The position numbers were made by a program, and so were the translations under genes. Below, piece by piece: positions 25,515 through 33,996 of a stretch of DNA of 64,000 nucleotides. A model generated the notes under the pieces. That model made no database searches and had not been told where the DNA came from. It worked only from the letters and a program-made list of their open reading frames with translations. How positions within the stretch are numbered: the stretch's first letter is position 1; each line of letters opens with the position of its first letter. This stretch comes from Streptomyces sp. NBC_01231 (GTDB lineage Bacteria > Actinomycetota > Actinomycetes > Streptomycetales > Streptomycetaceae): contig CP108521.1 of assembly GCA_035999765.1 (NCBI GenBank), positions 7,192,001-7,256,000 of the forward strand. The letters are read 5' to 3'.

Positions 25515-26236
25515 GTGGCCCGGCCTTCCGTCTCGGGCACCGGGGGCAGGTGCACGGTCTTCACGCGCCGTCCGTCCAGCAGCGACACCGTGCGGTCGGC
25601 GAGGGCGGCCGTCTCCGCGTCGTGGGTGGCGAGTACCACCGTGATGCCGTGCGAGCGGGCCGCCGTGGTGAGCGTGCGCAGGACGTGGGTGCGGTCCGCG
25701 CGGTACAGCGGAGCCGTCGGTTCGTCGGCGAACAGCACCGTGGGCGCCGGGGCCAGGGCCCGTGCGATGCAGACGCGCTGGCGCTCCGACTGGCGCAGTT
25801 CGTGTGGGCGCTTGCGGGTCGTGTCGCCGACGTCCAGACGCTCCAGCCACTCCAGCGCCGCCGTCCTGGCACGGCGACGGCTGGTGCCGCGCAGCATCAG
25901 GGGAAGGGCCGTGTTCTCCCAGACGGTGAGCTCGGGGACCAGCACCGGGACCGGGTCGATCCAGCCGAAGCGGTCGCGCCGCAGCCGCTCGCGGGCCATC
26001 GGGCCCATGGTGTGGACGGGTGCGCTGTTGAACCAGACCTCGCCGCGCTGTGCCAGGACCAGTCCGGACAGGCACCCGAGCAGGGTCGTCTTGCCGCTGC
26101 CGCGCGGGCCGCTGACGGCGAGGATCTCGCTCTCACGGACGCCCAGCGAGACGCCGGCCAGCCCGGGTGAGCCGTCGCGGTGCGTGAAGTGCAGGGACCG
26201 TGCCCAGAGCACGTCGTTGTCCGGCGGGGCCTCCAT
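25496..26236 (-). CDS. ABC transporter ATP-binding protein with degenerate signature motif
   Basis: A 246-residue nucleotide-binding subunit, the partner of the overlapping permease. Walker A GPRGSGKTTLLGCLSGL and Walker B TVLFADEP are intact, and the H-loop reads VLATHDAETAAL. The ABC signature, normally LSGGQ, is LRQSE (HELRQSERQRVCIARALA), and the D-loop following Walker B reads TAPLYRAD instead of TGALD-like. The overall type is LolD/MacB. ATG 26236 follows GAGGTG. The unusual signature suggests altered or asymmetric ATP hydrolysis. Confidence 0.88.
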   Translation of the reverse strand: MEAPPDNDVLWARSLHFTHRDGSPGLAGVSLGVRESEILAVSGPRGSGKTTLLGCLSGLVLAQRGEVWFNSAPVHTMGPMARERLRRDRFGWIDPVPVLVPELTVWENTALPLMLRGTSRRRARTAALEWLERLDVGDTTRKRPHELRQSERQRVCIARALAPAPTVLFADEPTAPLYRADRTHVLRTLTTAARSHGITVVLATHDAETAALADRTVSLLDGRRVKTVHLPPVPETEGRATCSLSV

Positions 26237-26546
26237 GGGCGTACACCTCGGTTCTGATCGGAAATGCTGTGCCGTGTCCCCCGGACGGGGGAACGAGTGC
26301 CGAGACCGGTGGTCACGGTCTCGGGCCCTCGCAGGAGGCGCGGACAGTACGTCGCGAGAACCAGGCACCTGCTGCCTCCTAGGCGCTTTTGCCGCCCGGG
26401 TTGGTCTCAACCCGGCCGGCGTCGATCGCGTCAGACTCGGTCGCTCGTTGACCGACTGAGCGACGTGAGCCAGGAATCCCCGTCGTCCGACGATGGGGAG
26501 GAGTCAGTCGCACGCTAGGCAGCCCATGTCGGCGGGCCGGACAGCA
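26237..26546. other. Gene-free region upstream of the ABC exporter genes
   Basis: About 310 bp with no supportable gene; short frames here have no recognisable composition. It should hold the minus-strand promoter of the ABC exporter pair and the 3' flank of nothing else. A short inverted word GGTCGCTCGTTGACC appears near 26437-26451. Confidence 0.5.
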
Positions 26547-26597
26547 CACGGCCCCGGGCTGCCCTTTCTCACTCGAACGGGCGGCACCGGGGCCGTG
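26547..26597. terminator. Terminator hairpin downstream of the aminotransferase gene
   Basis: CACGGCCCCGG (26547-26557) pairs with CCGGGGCCGTG (26587-26597); inside the loop GCCC and GGGC can extend the fold. It lies beyond the stop of the minus-strand aminotransferase gene, with the tandem repeat in between. Confidence 0.75.
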
Positions 26598-26610
26598 ATT
26601 GATCTTCCTT

Positions 26611-26651
26611 AACGAAGATCCCTCCGGAAGAAACGAAGATCCCTCCGGAAG
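26611..26651 (-). repeat. Two-copy 21-nt tandem repeat next to the aminotransferase stop
   Basis: AACGAAGATCCCTCCGGAAG occurs at 26611-26630 and again at 26632-26651. The unit includes an internal inverted pair (GATCCCTCCGGA-like, TCC/GGA). It begins immediately after the stop codon of the minus-strand gene, i.e. in its 3' untranslated region. Confidence 0.9.
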
Positions 26652-26652
26652 A

Positions 26653-28026
26653 TCAGAGCTTCGTCCACGCCTCCGTCAGCGTCGCGCGCAGGATCTGCTC
26701 GATCTCGTCGAACGTCCCCTGGTCGGAGATCAGCGGCGGGGCGAGCTGGACGACCGGGTCGCCGCGGTCGTCCGCCCGGCAGTACAGGCCGTTGTCGAAC
26801 AGGGCCTTGGAGAGGAAGCCGTACAGGATGCGCTCGGTCTCCTCGTCGTCGAATGACTCCTTGGTGTGCTTGTCCTTCACCAGCTCGATGCCGTAGAAGA
26901 AGCCGTTGCCGCGGACGTCTCCGACGATCGGCAGGTCGTGCAGCTTCTCCAGGGTCGAGCGGAAGGCGCCCTCGTTGTCGAGCACGTGCTGGTTGAGGTT
27001 CTCGCGCTCGAACAGGTCGAGGTTGGCGATGCCCACGGCCGCGGAGACCGGGTGGCCGCCGAAGGTGTAGCCGTGCAGGAAGGTGTTGTCGCCCTTGTAG
27101 AACGGCTCGGCCAGGCGGTCGGAGATGATGCAGGCGCCGATCGGGGAGTAGCCCGAGGTCATGCCCTTGGCGCAGGTGATCATGTCCGGGACGTAGCCGA
27201 ACTTGTCGCAGGCGAACATCGTGCCCAGGCGGCCGAAGGCGCAGATGACCTCGTCCGACACGAGCAGGACGTCGTACTTGTCGCAGATCTCGCGGACCCG
27301 CTGGAAGTAGCCGGGCGGGGGCGGGAAGCAGCCGCCGGCGTTCTGGACCGGCTCCAGGAAGACCGCGGCGACCGTGTCCGGGCCCTCCATGAGGATCTGC
27401 TGCTCGATCTGGTCGGCGGCCCAGCGGCCGAAGGCCACGGGGTCGTCGCCGAACAGCGGGGCGCGGTAGATGTTGGTGTTGGGGACCTTGTGCGCGCCCG
27501 GGACGAGGGGTTCGAAGGGTGCCTTCAGGGCCGGCAGGCCGGTGATGGACAGGGCGCCCTGCGGGGTGCCGTGGTAGGCGACCGCGCGCGAGATGACCTT
27601 GTACTTGGTGGGCTTGCCGGTGAGCTTGAAGTACTGCTTGGCGAGCTTCCAGGCGGTCTCGACGGCCTCGCCGCCACCGGTGGTGAAGAAGACCTTGTTG
27701 AGGTCGCCCGGCGCGTGGTCCGCGAGGCGCTCCGCGAGCTCCACGGCCTTGGGGTGGGCGTACGACCACACCGGGAAGAACGCCAGCTCCTGCGCCTGCT
27801 TGGAGGCCGCCTCGGCCAGCTCCACGCGGCCGTGTCCGGCCTGGACCACGAACAGGCCCGCGAGGCCGTCGAGGTAGCGCTTGCCCTTGTCGTCGTAGAT
27901 GTGGGTGCCCTCACCCCGGACGATCGTCGGGACGGGGGAGTTCTCGTACGAGGACATGCGGGTGAAGTGCATCCACAGGTGGTCGTACGCGGTCCTGCTG
28001 AGGTCCTTGGGGCTGTCGGTGCTCAC
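26653..28026 (-). CDS. Class III PLP-dependent aminotransferase, putrescine/polyamine type
   Basis: A 457-residue fold-type I aminotransferase. The PLP Lys is in MITCAKGMTSGYSPIG, preceded by the VSDEVICAFGRLGTMFAC segment with its conserved Asp, and FFTTGGGEAVETAWKLAKQY binds the cofactor phosphate. The family includes SpuC-like putrescine/pyruvate and omega-amino acid transaminases; adjacency to an aminobutyraldehyde-type dehydrogenase makes putrescine or a similar diamine the likely donor. GTG 28026 is 2 nt after the stop of the Lrp-type gene, so both are co-transcribed. Confidence 0.88.
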   Translation of the reverse strand: MSTDSPKDLSRTAYDHLWMHFTRMSSYENSPVPTIVRGEGTHIYDDKGKRYLDGLAGLFVVQAGHGRVELAEAASKQAQELAFFPVWSYAHPKAVELAERLADHAPGDLNKVFFTTGGGEAVETAWKLAKQYFKLTGKPTKYKVISRAVAYHGTPQGALSITGLPALKAPFEPLVPGAHKVPNTNIYRAPLFGDDPVAFGRWAADQIEQQILMEGPDTVAAVFLEPVQNAGGCFPPPPGYFQRVREICDKYDVLLVSDEVICAFGRLGTMFACDKFGYVPDMITCAKGMTSGYSPIGACIISDRLAEPFYKGDNTFLHGYTFGGHPVSAAVGIANLDLFERENLNQHVLDNEGAFRSTLEKLHDLPIVGDVRGNGFFYGIELVKDKHTKESFDDEETERILYGFLSKALFDNGLYCRADDRGDPVVQLAPPLISDQGTFDEIEQILRATLTEAWTKL

Positions 28027-28028
28027 GA

Positions 28029-28568
28029 TTATCGGGTTCCCCACATGTAGGTCTGCTTCTTGAGCTTGAGGTAGACGAAGCTCTCCGTGGAGCGCACGCC
28101 GGGGATGGCTCGCATGCGCTTGTTGATGACCTCCAGAAGGTGGTCGTCGTCCTCGCAGACGATCTCCACCATCAGGTCGAAGGAGCCCGCGGTCATCACC
28201 ACGTACTCGCATTCGGACATGGCGGTCAGGGCTTCGGCCACGGACTCCACGTCGCCTTCGACGTGAACGCCGACCATCGCCTGCCGGCGGAAGCCAACGG
28301 TGAGTGGGTCCGTGACGGCGACGATCTGCATCACGCCCTGGTCGAGCAGCTTCTGCACGCGCTGGCGCACGGCCGCCTCGGAGAGGCCGACGGCCTTGCC
28401 GATGGCGGCGTACGGCCGGCGGCCGTCCTCCTGGAGCTGCTCGATGATGCCGAGGGAGACGGCATCCAGATGCGGGGTGCTGCTGTTCCTGGACTCGCGG
28501 GGGGACTCGCGGGACTCCCGGGAGTCCCCCCGTTCTGCGCTTCGACTGGCCACGACGTCACTGTGCAC
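28029..28568 (-). CDS. Lrp/AsnC family transcriptional regulator
   Basis: A 179-residue feast/famine-type regulator. The N-terminal winged helix shows LDAVSLGIIEQLQEDGRRPY then AAIGKAVGLSEAAVRQRVQK; the C-terminal RAM/AsnC ligand domain contains YVVMTAGSFDLMVEIVCEDD and the IPGVRSTESFVYLKL ending. About 25 residues before the helix-turn-helix are an Arg/Glu/Ser repeat (DSRESRESPRESR). GTG 28568 was taken as start; ATG 28589 is possible. It is divergent from the aldehyde dehydrogenase gene and upstream of the aminotransferase, so it probably controls both. Confidence 0.9.
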   Translation of the reverse strand: MHSDVVASRSAERGDSRESRESPRESRNSSTPHLDAVSLGIIEQLQEDGRRPYAAIGKAVGLSEAAVRQRVQKLLDQGVMQIVAVTDPLTVGFRRQAMVGVHVEGDVESVAEALTAMSECEYVVMTAGSFDLMVEIVCEDDDHLLEVINKRMRAIPGVRSTESFVYLKLKKQTYMWGTR

Positions 28569-28747
28569 GAGGTCTCGACACTTTCGCAAGGCTCCATCAA
28601 TGAAATTCGTTGTTTACGTGGGTGAGATCTGCGAATTCCGCAGCCTTGGCGTGATCAGGGGTGTTGAAAACGTGGCCCCGCGGATTAGGCTGGGTGTCTC
28701 AGCAATCGGACACCCCGCAACAGTTCAACCCTGACAGGAGGCCGGCA
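28569..28747. promoter_or_regulatory. Divergent promoter region between the Lrp gene and the aldehyde dehydrogenase gene
   Basis: A 179-nt region, clearly more AT-rich than its surroundings at 28595-28660 (AATGAAATTCGTTGTTTACG and following), where both promoters and Lrp-type binding sites are expected. No exact palindrome stands out. AGGAGG at 28736-28741 serves the dehydrogenase. Confidence 0.5.
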
Positions 28748-30187
28748 GTGAGCACCGAGCTGCGTCGTCTGCGCAACCACATCGACGGAGAGTTCCGGGA
28801 CGCCGTCGACGGACGGACCACCGAGGTCGTCAACCCCGCGACGGGCGAGGCGTACGCGACCGCGCCGCTGTCCGGACAGGCGGACGTGGACGCCGCGATG
28901 GCGGCCGCCGCCGCGGCCTTCCCGGCCTGGCGCGACACGACTCCCGCCGAGCGCCAGAAGGCCCTCCTGAAGATCGCGGACGCGTTCGAGGAGCGCGCGG
29001 AGGAGCTCATCGCGGCGGAGGTGGAGAACACGGGCAAGCCGATCGGGCTGACCCGCTCCGAGGAGATCCCGCCGATGGTCGACCAGATCCGCTTCTTCGC
29101 GGGCGCGGCCCGGATGCTGGAGGGGCGCAGCGCCGGCGAGTACATGGAGGGGCTGACCTCGATGATCCGCCGGGAGCCGGTGGGCGTCTGTGCGCAGGTC
29201 GCGCCGTGGAACTACCCGATGATGATGGCCGTGTGGAAGTTCGCCCCGGCGATCGCCGCGGGCAACACGGTCGTCCTGAAGCCCTCGGACACCACCCCGG
29301 CCTCGACGGTCCTGATCGCCGACATCCTCGGCTCGATCCTGCCCAAGGGTGTCTTCAACGTCATCACCGGCGACCGTGAGACCGGCCGCATGATGGTCGA
29401 GCACCCGGTCCCGGCGATGGCCTCCATCACCGGTTCCGTGCGCGCCGGCATGCAGGTCGCCGAGGGCGCTGCGAAAGACCTCAAGCGGGTCCACCTCGAG
29501 CTGGGCGGCAAGGCGCCGGTCGTCGTGTTCGAGGACACGGACATCGCCAAGGCCGTCGAGGACATCTCGGTGGCCGGCTTCTTCAACGCCGGGCAGGACT
29601 GTACGGCCGCCTGCCGCGTCCTCGTCCACGAGGCCATCCACGACGAGTTCGTGTCGGCGCTCGCCAAGGCCGCCGCCGACACCAAGACCGGGCAGCCGGA
29701 CGACGAGGACATCCTCTTCGGCCCGCTGAACAACCCCAACCAGCTCGCGCAGGTCGAGGGCTTCATCAACCGCCTGCCCGCCCACGCGCGCGTGGAGACC
29801 GGTGGCAAGCGGGTCGGCGACAAGGGGTACTTCTTCGCCCCGACCGTCGTCTCGGGCGTCAAGCAGGACGACGAGATCATCCAGAAGGAGGTCTTCGGCC
29901 CGGTCATCACCGTCCAGTCCTTCACCGACGAGGACCAGGCGGTGGAGTGGGCCAACGGCGTCGAGTACGCCCTCGCCTCCTCGGTGTGGACCAAGGACCA
30001 CGGCCGCGCGATGCGGATGTCCAAGAAGCTCGACTTCGGCTGCGTGTGGATCAACACCCACATCGCGCTGGTCGCGGAGATGCCGCACGGCGGCTTCAAG
30101 AAGTCCGGCTACGGCAAGGACCTGTCGGGATACGGCTTCGACGACTACACGCGGATCAAGCACGTGATGACGTCGCTGGAGGCGTAG
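28748..30187 (+). CDS. Gamma-aminobutyraldehyde dehydrogenase-type aldehyde dehydrogenase
   Basis: A 479-residue NAD(P)-dependent aldehyde dehydrogenase. The catalytic Cys is in FFNAGQDCTAACRVLV, the general-base Glu in LELGGKAPVVVFEDTD, and the cofactor region in VAPWNYPMMMAVWKFAPAIA. Overall features and the neighbours (class III aminotransferase, Lrp regulator) point to the PatD/PuuC type, oxidising 4-aminobutanal to GABA. GTG 28748 has AGGAGG with a 6-nt spacer. It is about 50% similar, by eye, to the second dehydrogenase at 38.3 kb. Confidence 0.9.
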   Translation: MSTELRRLRNHIDGEFRDAVDGRTTEVVNPATGEAYATAPLSGQADVDAAMAAAAAAFPAWRDTTPAERQKALLKIADAFEERAEELIAAEVENTGKPIGLTRSEEIPPMVDQIRFFAGAARMLEGRSAGEYMEGLTSMIRREPVGVCAQVAPWNYPMMMAVWKFAPAIAAGNTVVLKPSDTTPASTVLIADILGSILPKGVFNVITGDRETGRMMVEHPVPAMASITGSVRAGMQVAEGAAKDLKRVHLELGGKAPVVVFEDTDIAKAVEDISVAGFFNAGQDCTAACRVLVHEAIHDEFVSALAKAAADTKTGQPDDEDILFGPLNNPNQLAQVEGFINRLPAHARVETGGKRVGDKGYFFAPTVVSGVKQDDEIIQKEVFGPVITVQSFTDEDQAVEWANGVEYALASSVWTKDHGRAMRMSKKLDFGCVWINTHIALVAEMPHGGFKKSGYGKDLSGYGFDDYTRIKHVMTSLEA

Positions 30188-30205
30188 TCCGTACGACGCG
30201 ACGCG

Positions 30206-30240
30206 CGGCCCCGGACGGGATGGGTTCCCGTCCGGGGCCG
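30206..30240 (+). terminator. Strong terminator after the aldehyde dehydrogenase gene
   Basis: CGGCCCCGGACGGGA (30206-30220) is perfectly complementary to TCCCGTCCGGGGCCG (30226-30240) with a 5-nt loop, 18 nt after the stop. Confidence 0.9.
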
Positions 30241-30316
30241 CGGCGTTTCCCGGGCCCGGGTCCGACCGGACGACTACAGTTTTGAACATGTTCAATTGCA
30301 GGCGTACGCTGCCGCC

Positions 30317-30838
30317 ATGAGCGACAGAGTCGCCCTTCTCAAGGGCATCCGCGCCTGGTTGGCCTTCTTCGTCGTCGGTCTGGTGCTCAGCGGTGCCACG
30401 GCCTTCCCGCTGGTCCACGAGCTGCGCTGGACCGAGGACCTGCTCCGGGCGCTGTCCGCGCCGGAATACGTGCCCGCCCTGACGGAGTGGATCGAGCACG
30501 TCCGCCAGGGTCTCGACACCGTCGACGCCGAGTACCCCTTCGTGCTGTACGGCACGGACTGGCTGGCCTTCGCCCATCTCGTCATCGCGGTGGCCTTCTA
30601 CGGCCCTTACCACGACCCCGTCCGCAACATCTGGGTCGTCGAGTTCGGGATGATCGCCTGCGCCGGCATCGTCCCGCTCGCCCTGATCTGCGGACCGGTC
30701 CGGGGGATCCCGTTCTGGTGGACCGTGATCGACATGTCGTTCGGCGTCTTCGGGGTGGTCCCGCTGTACGTCGTACGGAAGAAGATCAAGCGCCTGGAGA
30801 CGCTCACCGCGAACGCCCGCCTCGTTCCCGCTACTTGA
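30317..30838 (+). CDS. Hypothetical four-helix membrane protein
   Basis: A 173-residue membrane protein with hydrophobic segments at about residues 12-32 (WLAFFVVGLVLSGATAFPLV), 80-97 (GTDWLAFAHLVIAVAFYG), 110-128 (VVEFGMIACAGIVPLALICG) and 133-153. It ends in a basic tail VRKKIKRLE. I do not recognise a characterised family; similar short proteins are annotated as hypothetical in Streptomyces. ATG 30317 was preferred over the upstream frame start at 30296. Its stop overlaps the end of the convergent serine hydrolase gene by 8 nt. Confidence 0.75.
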   Translation: MSDRVALLKGIRAWLAFFVVGLVLSGATAFPLVHELRWTEDLLRALSAPEYVPALTEWIEHVRQGLDTVDAEYPFVLYGTDWLAFAHLVIAVAFYGPYHDPVRNIWVVEFGMIACAGIVPLALICGPVRGIPFWWTVIDMSFGVFGVVPLYVVRKKIKRLETLTANARLVPAT

Positions 30839-31994
30839 GCGCGGCGCGCGCGATCCGCTCGGTCACCGGGTTCATGTCCTCGCTCTTCACGTCCGTGCCG
30901 CCGACGGAGACGGCCAGCGTGCGTGACAGGTTCCGGGTCGCGGCGATCACCGTGCCGTAGCCGTACCGGGCGCCCGACTTGAGCCAGTAGACCCGGCCCT
31001 CGAACTCGAAGCGCTGCAAGCCGGCGCTCATGTCGGCGCCCTTGATGTGCCTCGGGACCGTGAACATCTCCTTCAGCTGCGGCCGCGGCACCAGGTCGCC
31101 GCGGAAGAGGCGCTTCAGCAGCCGCTCCAGGTCGGCGGTGGTGGAGATCATGTCCCCGACCGCCCAGCGGTCGGCCTGGTTCCAGTCGGTCACGTCGACG
31201 AGGTCCGTCGTCCCGTCGGCCCGCTTCACCGTCTGGTAGCCGCGGTTGTGCGGTCCGTGGATCACCGGGTCGGTGCCGGGGAAGTACGTGTCCCGCATCC
31301 CGGCGGGCAGCAGCACGCGCCGCGTGGCCTCGGAAGCGTAGGAGTGGCCCGTCACCTTCTCGATCAGCAGGCCGAGGATCGTGTAGTCGATGTTCAGGTA
31401 GTGCTGCTTCTTACCCGGGCGGAACTCGGGGCCCTTCGCCACGGCCGACGCCACGACCTGCCGGGGTGTCAGCGTGTCGAAGCGGTGCGCGTACAGCTCC
31501 TCGAAGGTGTTCCCGAGGCCGTCGCCCGGCTGGATGCCGCTCGTGTAGTTCAGCAGCTGCCGTACGGTGATCGGCTCGAACTTCCTGGACAGCAGGCCCG
31601 GAAGGTAGTGCTGCACGGGCGTGTTCAGGTGGATCTTCCCCTCCGCCGCGAGCTGCAGGACGACCGCCGCCGTCACCACCTTCGTCGTCGAACCCGCCCG
31701 GAAGCGGGCGTCCGGGTCCGCCGCCCCGCCGCTCTCCAGATCGTGCACGCCCGCGCTGCCGCGCCAGCTGCCGTCGGCGCCGCCCACCCGGACGAGGGCG
31801 AAGGTCGCGTCCTTGTCCGGGAGGCCGACGAGCGCGGCGCGTAAGGCGGCGGTGTCCAGCTCGCCGGTCGTCGTGGCGTGCGCGGCGGCCGGGGCGGACC
31901 CGGTCGCGGCCAAGGCGGGGGCCGCCAGCGGGGCCGCGCCCAGGGCGAGGACGAGGGACGCGGCGAGGACGGTCGTGCGACGACGGATGCGCAT
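30831..31994 (-). CDS. Serine hydrolase (class C beta-lactamase / D-Ala-D-Ala carboxypeptidase family)
   Basis: A 387-residue secreted penicillin-recognising enzyme. The signal peptide (RRRTTVLAASLVLALGAAPL, ending ALAA) precedes a domain with the nucleophile motif SxxK (GSTTKVVTAAVVLQLA). The second motif region is LNIDYTILGLLIEKVTG (Y in the YxN position) and the third is probably KSGARYGYG near the C-terminus. It may be a DD-carboxypeptidase or esterase; antibiotic hydrolysis cannot be inferred. ATG 31994 follows CTGGAGCAG. Its promoter lies in the 244-nt region shared with the divergent sigma-factor fusion gene. Confidence 0.88.
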   Translation of the reverse strand: MRIRRRTTVLAASLVLALGAAPLAAPALAATGSAPAAAHATTTGELDTAALRAALVGLPDKDATFALVRVGGADGSWRGSAGVHDLESGGAADPDARFRAGSTTKVVTAAVVLQLAAEGKIHLNTPVQHYLPGLLSRKFEPITVRQLLNYTSGIQPGDGLGNTFEELYAHRFDTLTPRQVVASAVAKGPEFRPGKKQHYLNIDYTILGLLIEKVTGHSYASEATRRVLLPAGMRDTYFPGTDPVIHGPHNRGYQTVKRADGTTDLVDVTDWNQADRWAVGDMISTTADLERLLKRLFRGDLVPRPQLKEMFTVPRHIKGADMSAGLQRFEFEGRVYWLKSGARYGYGTVIAATRNLSRTLAVSVGGTDVKSEDMNPVTERIARAALK

Positions 31995-32238
31995 GCGGCT
32001 GCTCCAGAGATCTGCGGGCATGTGGTGGTGATCATCCTCCGGGCGTACGGCGGTCACCGGATCGTCGGCGAGGAGGGTGCCCGCCCCTGACGCGACCCCG
32101 ACCAAGTGCCGTACAGAGCAAGGGGGTTGTCGGGGGAGACCCCTAGGGGCAGAAAAAACTGTTATCCCGCCGCCCTTCACACCGTCTCCGCACTGTGATG
32201 CCGGACATACGTCAGTCTCGGCCCGCCTGAGAGGGTGC

Positions 32239-33969
32239 GTGCACAAGAAATCCGACCTCAACCGTCACACCGGTCACCGAAAGGGCATCGTGGACACGCG
32301 GCACTGGAGCTCCACCGTCTCGGCGGCACAGGACGGTGACCGGCAGGCGCTGGACGAGCTGGTCGCGGGCTGGCTGCCCCTGGTCTACAACATCGTCGGC
32401 CGGGCCCTGAACGGCCACGCCGACGTGGACGACGTCGTGCAGGAGACCATGCTGCGGGCCGTCGACAACCTCGGCTCGCTGCGCGACCCGGACAGCTTCC
32501 GGTCCTGGCTGGTGGCGATCGCCATGCGGCAGATCCGGGACCGGGCCCGCCGCAGCACGCCCGCCCGGCTGGACGAGTCGGCACCGCACGAGGCCGCCGA
32601 CTTCGCCGAACTCACCGTGCTGAGGCTCCGGTTGGAGGGGGAGCGGCGCGAGGTCGCGGAGGCGGCGCGCTGGCTCGACGACGAGGACCGGCAACTGCTG
32701 TCCCTGTGGTGGCTGGAGGTCGCCGGCGACCTCACCCGGCGTGAGCTGGCCGCGGCCGTCGGCATCAGCCGGCAGCACGCCGCCGTGCGTGTCCAGCGGA
32801 TGAAGGAGCGCCTGGAGGCCTCGCGCGGCATCGTCCGGGCCCTCGACGGCGCCTGCCCGGACCTGCGCGAACTGACCGCCCGCTGGACCGGCCGCCCCGA
32901 CTCCGTCTGGCGCAAGCGGCTGGCCCGGCACATCCGCGGCTGCGGGTACTGCGGCGACGCCCGCGAGTCCGTCGTACCGGCGGAGCGTCTGCTCGTCGGG
33001 ATCGCGCTGGTCCCGCTCCCGGTCGGCTTCACGCTCTCCCTCGCCTTCGGCGGCAAGACGGCCGTGGCCGCCACGGCCGCCGGCACCTCCGTCGGCTGGT
33101 CCGCCAAGGTGTTGGGTGTGCTCGCCAAACCGGCCGTCGCCGTGACCGCGGGCGCGACCCTCGTCGCGGGCGGCGCGTACGTCGTCACCCGGCCCCCGGA
33201 TCCCGCCCCGCCCCCGCGCGCGGCCCTCACCGCCCCCAGCCGGACGGCCACCTCCGCCCCACCACCCCCCTCGGCCTCGACTCCCTCGGCCTCTCCGACT
33301 CCCACGGCCTCGCCGTCGGTGACCCCGTCGAAGAAGGCCGACCTGTACGGCTCCGTCGTCGACGCCGTCGACCGGGCACCCGACCCGAACGCCGAGCCGG
33401 CCGTCCTGCCGCACCGGCCCGAGACCGGCATCACCAGCAGCGGCGGCGCGCACGCCACCATGAACCACCGCGGGGACAGCGTGACCCTCAGCGGCCGGGG
33501 CTATGTCCTCGTCCGCTGGCAGATCTCCCCGCAGTACCGGGCCGGCGGTCTGGTCATGCCGACCTGGACCGGGCTGCGGGGCGAGCTCTTCCATGTCGCC
33601 TCGGGCGGCGGCCGGCGCATGGACGACCCGGTCAGCGCCACCGACAGCTCCGCCACCGGCATGGGCGACGCGGCCACCGGCTACGCCGTCCCGCCGTCCG
33701 GCACCCAGCAGATGTGGCAGAACGAGTACTTCTACGTCGACGGCAGCGTCACCCTCACCGTGAACGAACGCGGCGCCGACTACGGCCTGAACGTCTTCCC
33801 GTCGAGCTGGGACGCGGTGGAGAAGGACGTCACGACGGGCCCCGCCCAGGGCGCGAAGCGCTACGGCCTGGTCCGCGACACCGGCAAGGACGACACACCG
33901 GTGCCGCAGTACGTCACCCGCGCGACCCCGGCCGATCCGGCGACCGTCCCGCAACGTTCCCGCCTGTAG
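32239..33969 (+). CDS. ECF sigma factor fused to an anti-sigma-like zinc motif, membrane helices and an extracytoplasmic domain
   Basis: A 576-residue multidomain protein. Residues ~25-105 are sigma region 2 (DELVAGWLPLVYNIVGRALN, DDVVQETMLRAVDNL, then RSWLVAIAMRQIRD); ~130-195 are region 4 (ARWLDDEDRQLLSLWWLEVA, LTRRELAAAVGISRQHAAVR). Residues 203-240 resemble a zinc anti-sigma domain with HIRGCGYC (H231, C235, C238; HxxxCxxC). Two hydrophobic stretches follow (~251-271 and ~291-317), then a Pro/Ser/Thr linker (~319-365) and a ~200-residue C-terminal domain I do not recognise. It looks like sigma and anti-sigma in one chain, tethered to the membrane. GTG 32239 has GAGAGGG upstream; GTG 32290 is an alternative start. 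Confidence 0.85.
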   Translation: MHKKSDLNRHTGHRKGIVDTRHWSSTVSAAQDGDRQALDELVAGWLPLVYNIVGRALNGHADVDDVVQETMLRAVDNLGSLRDPDSFRSWLVAIAMRQIRDRARRSTPARLDESAPHEAADFAELTVLRLRLEGERREVAEAARWLDDEDRQLLSLWWLEVAGDLTRRELAAAVGISRQHAAVRVQRMKERLEASRGIVRALDGACPDLRELTARWTGRPDSVWRKRLARHIRGCGYCGDARESVVPAERLLVGIALVPLPVGFTLSLAFGGKTAVAATAAGTSVGWSAKVLGVLAKPAVAVTAGATLVAGGAYVVTRPPDPAPPPRAALTAPSRTATSAPPPPSASTPSASPTPTASPSVTPSKKADLYGSVVDAVDRAPDPNAEPAVLPHRPETGITSSGGAHATMNHRGDSVTLSGRGYVLVRWQISPQYRAGGLVMPTWTGLRGELFHVASGGGRRMDDPVSATDSSATGMGDAATGYAVPPSGTQQMWQNEYFYVDGSVTLTVNERGADYGLNVFPSSWDAVEKDVTTGPAQGAKRYGLVRDTGKDDTPVPQYVTRATPADPATVPQRSRL

Positions 33970-33996
33970 CTCTCTTCGGTTGCCTCCGGGCCCGGA

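Noticed and set aside
23862..26459. 865-codon plus-strand frame opposite the ABC exporter genes
   Set aside because: Shadow frame; the minus-strand genes have Walker motifs and membrane segments.
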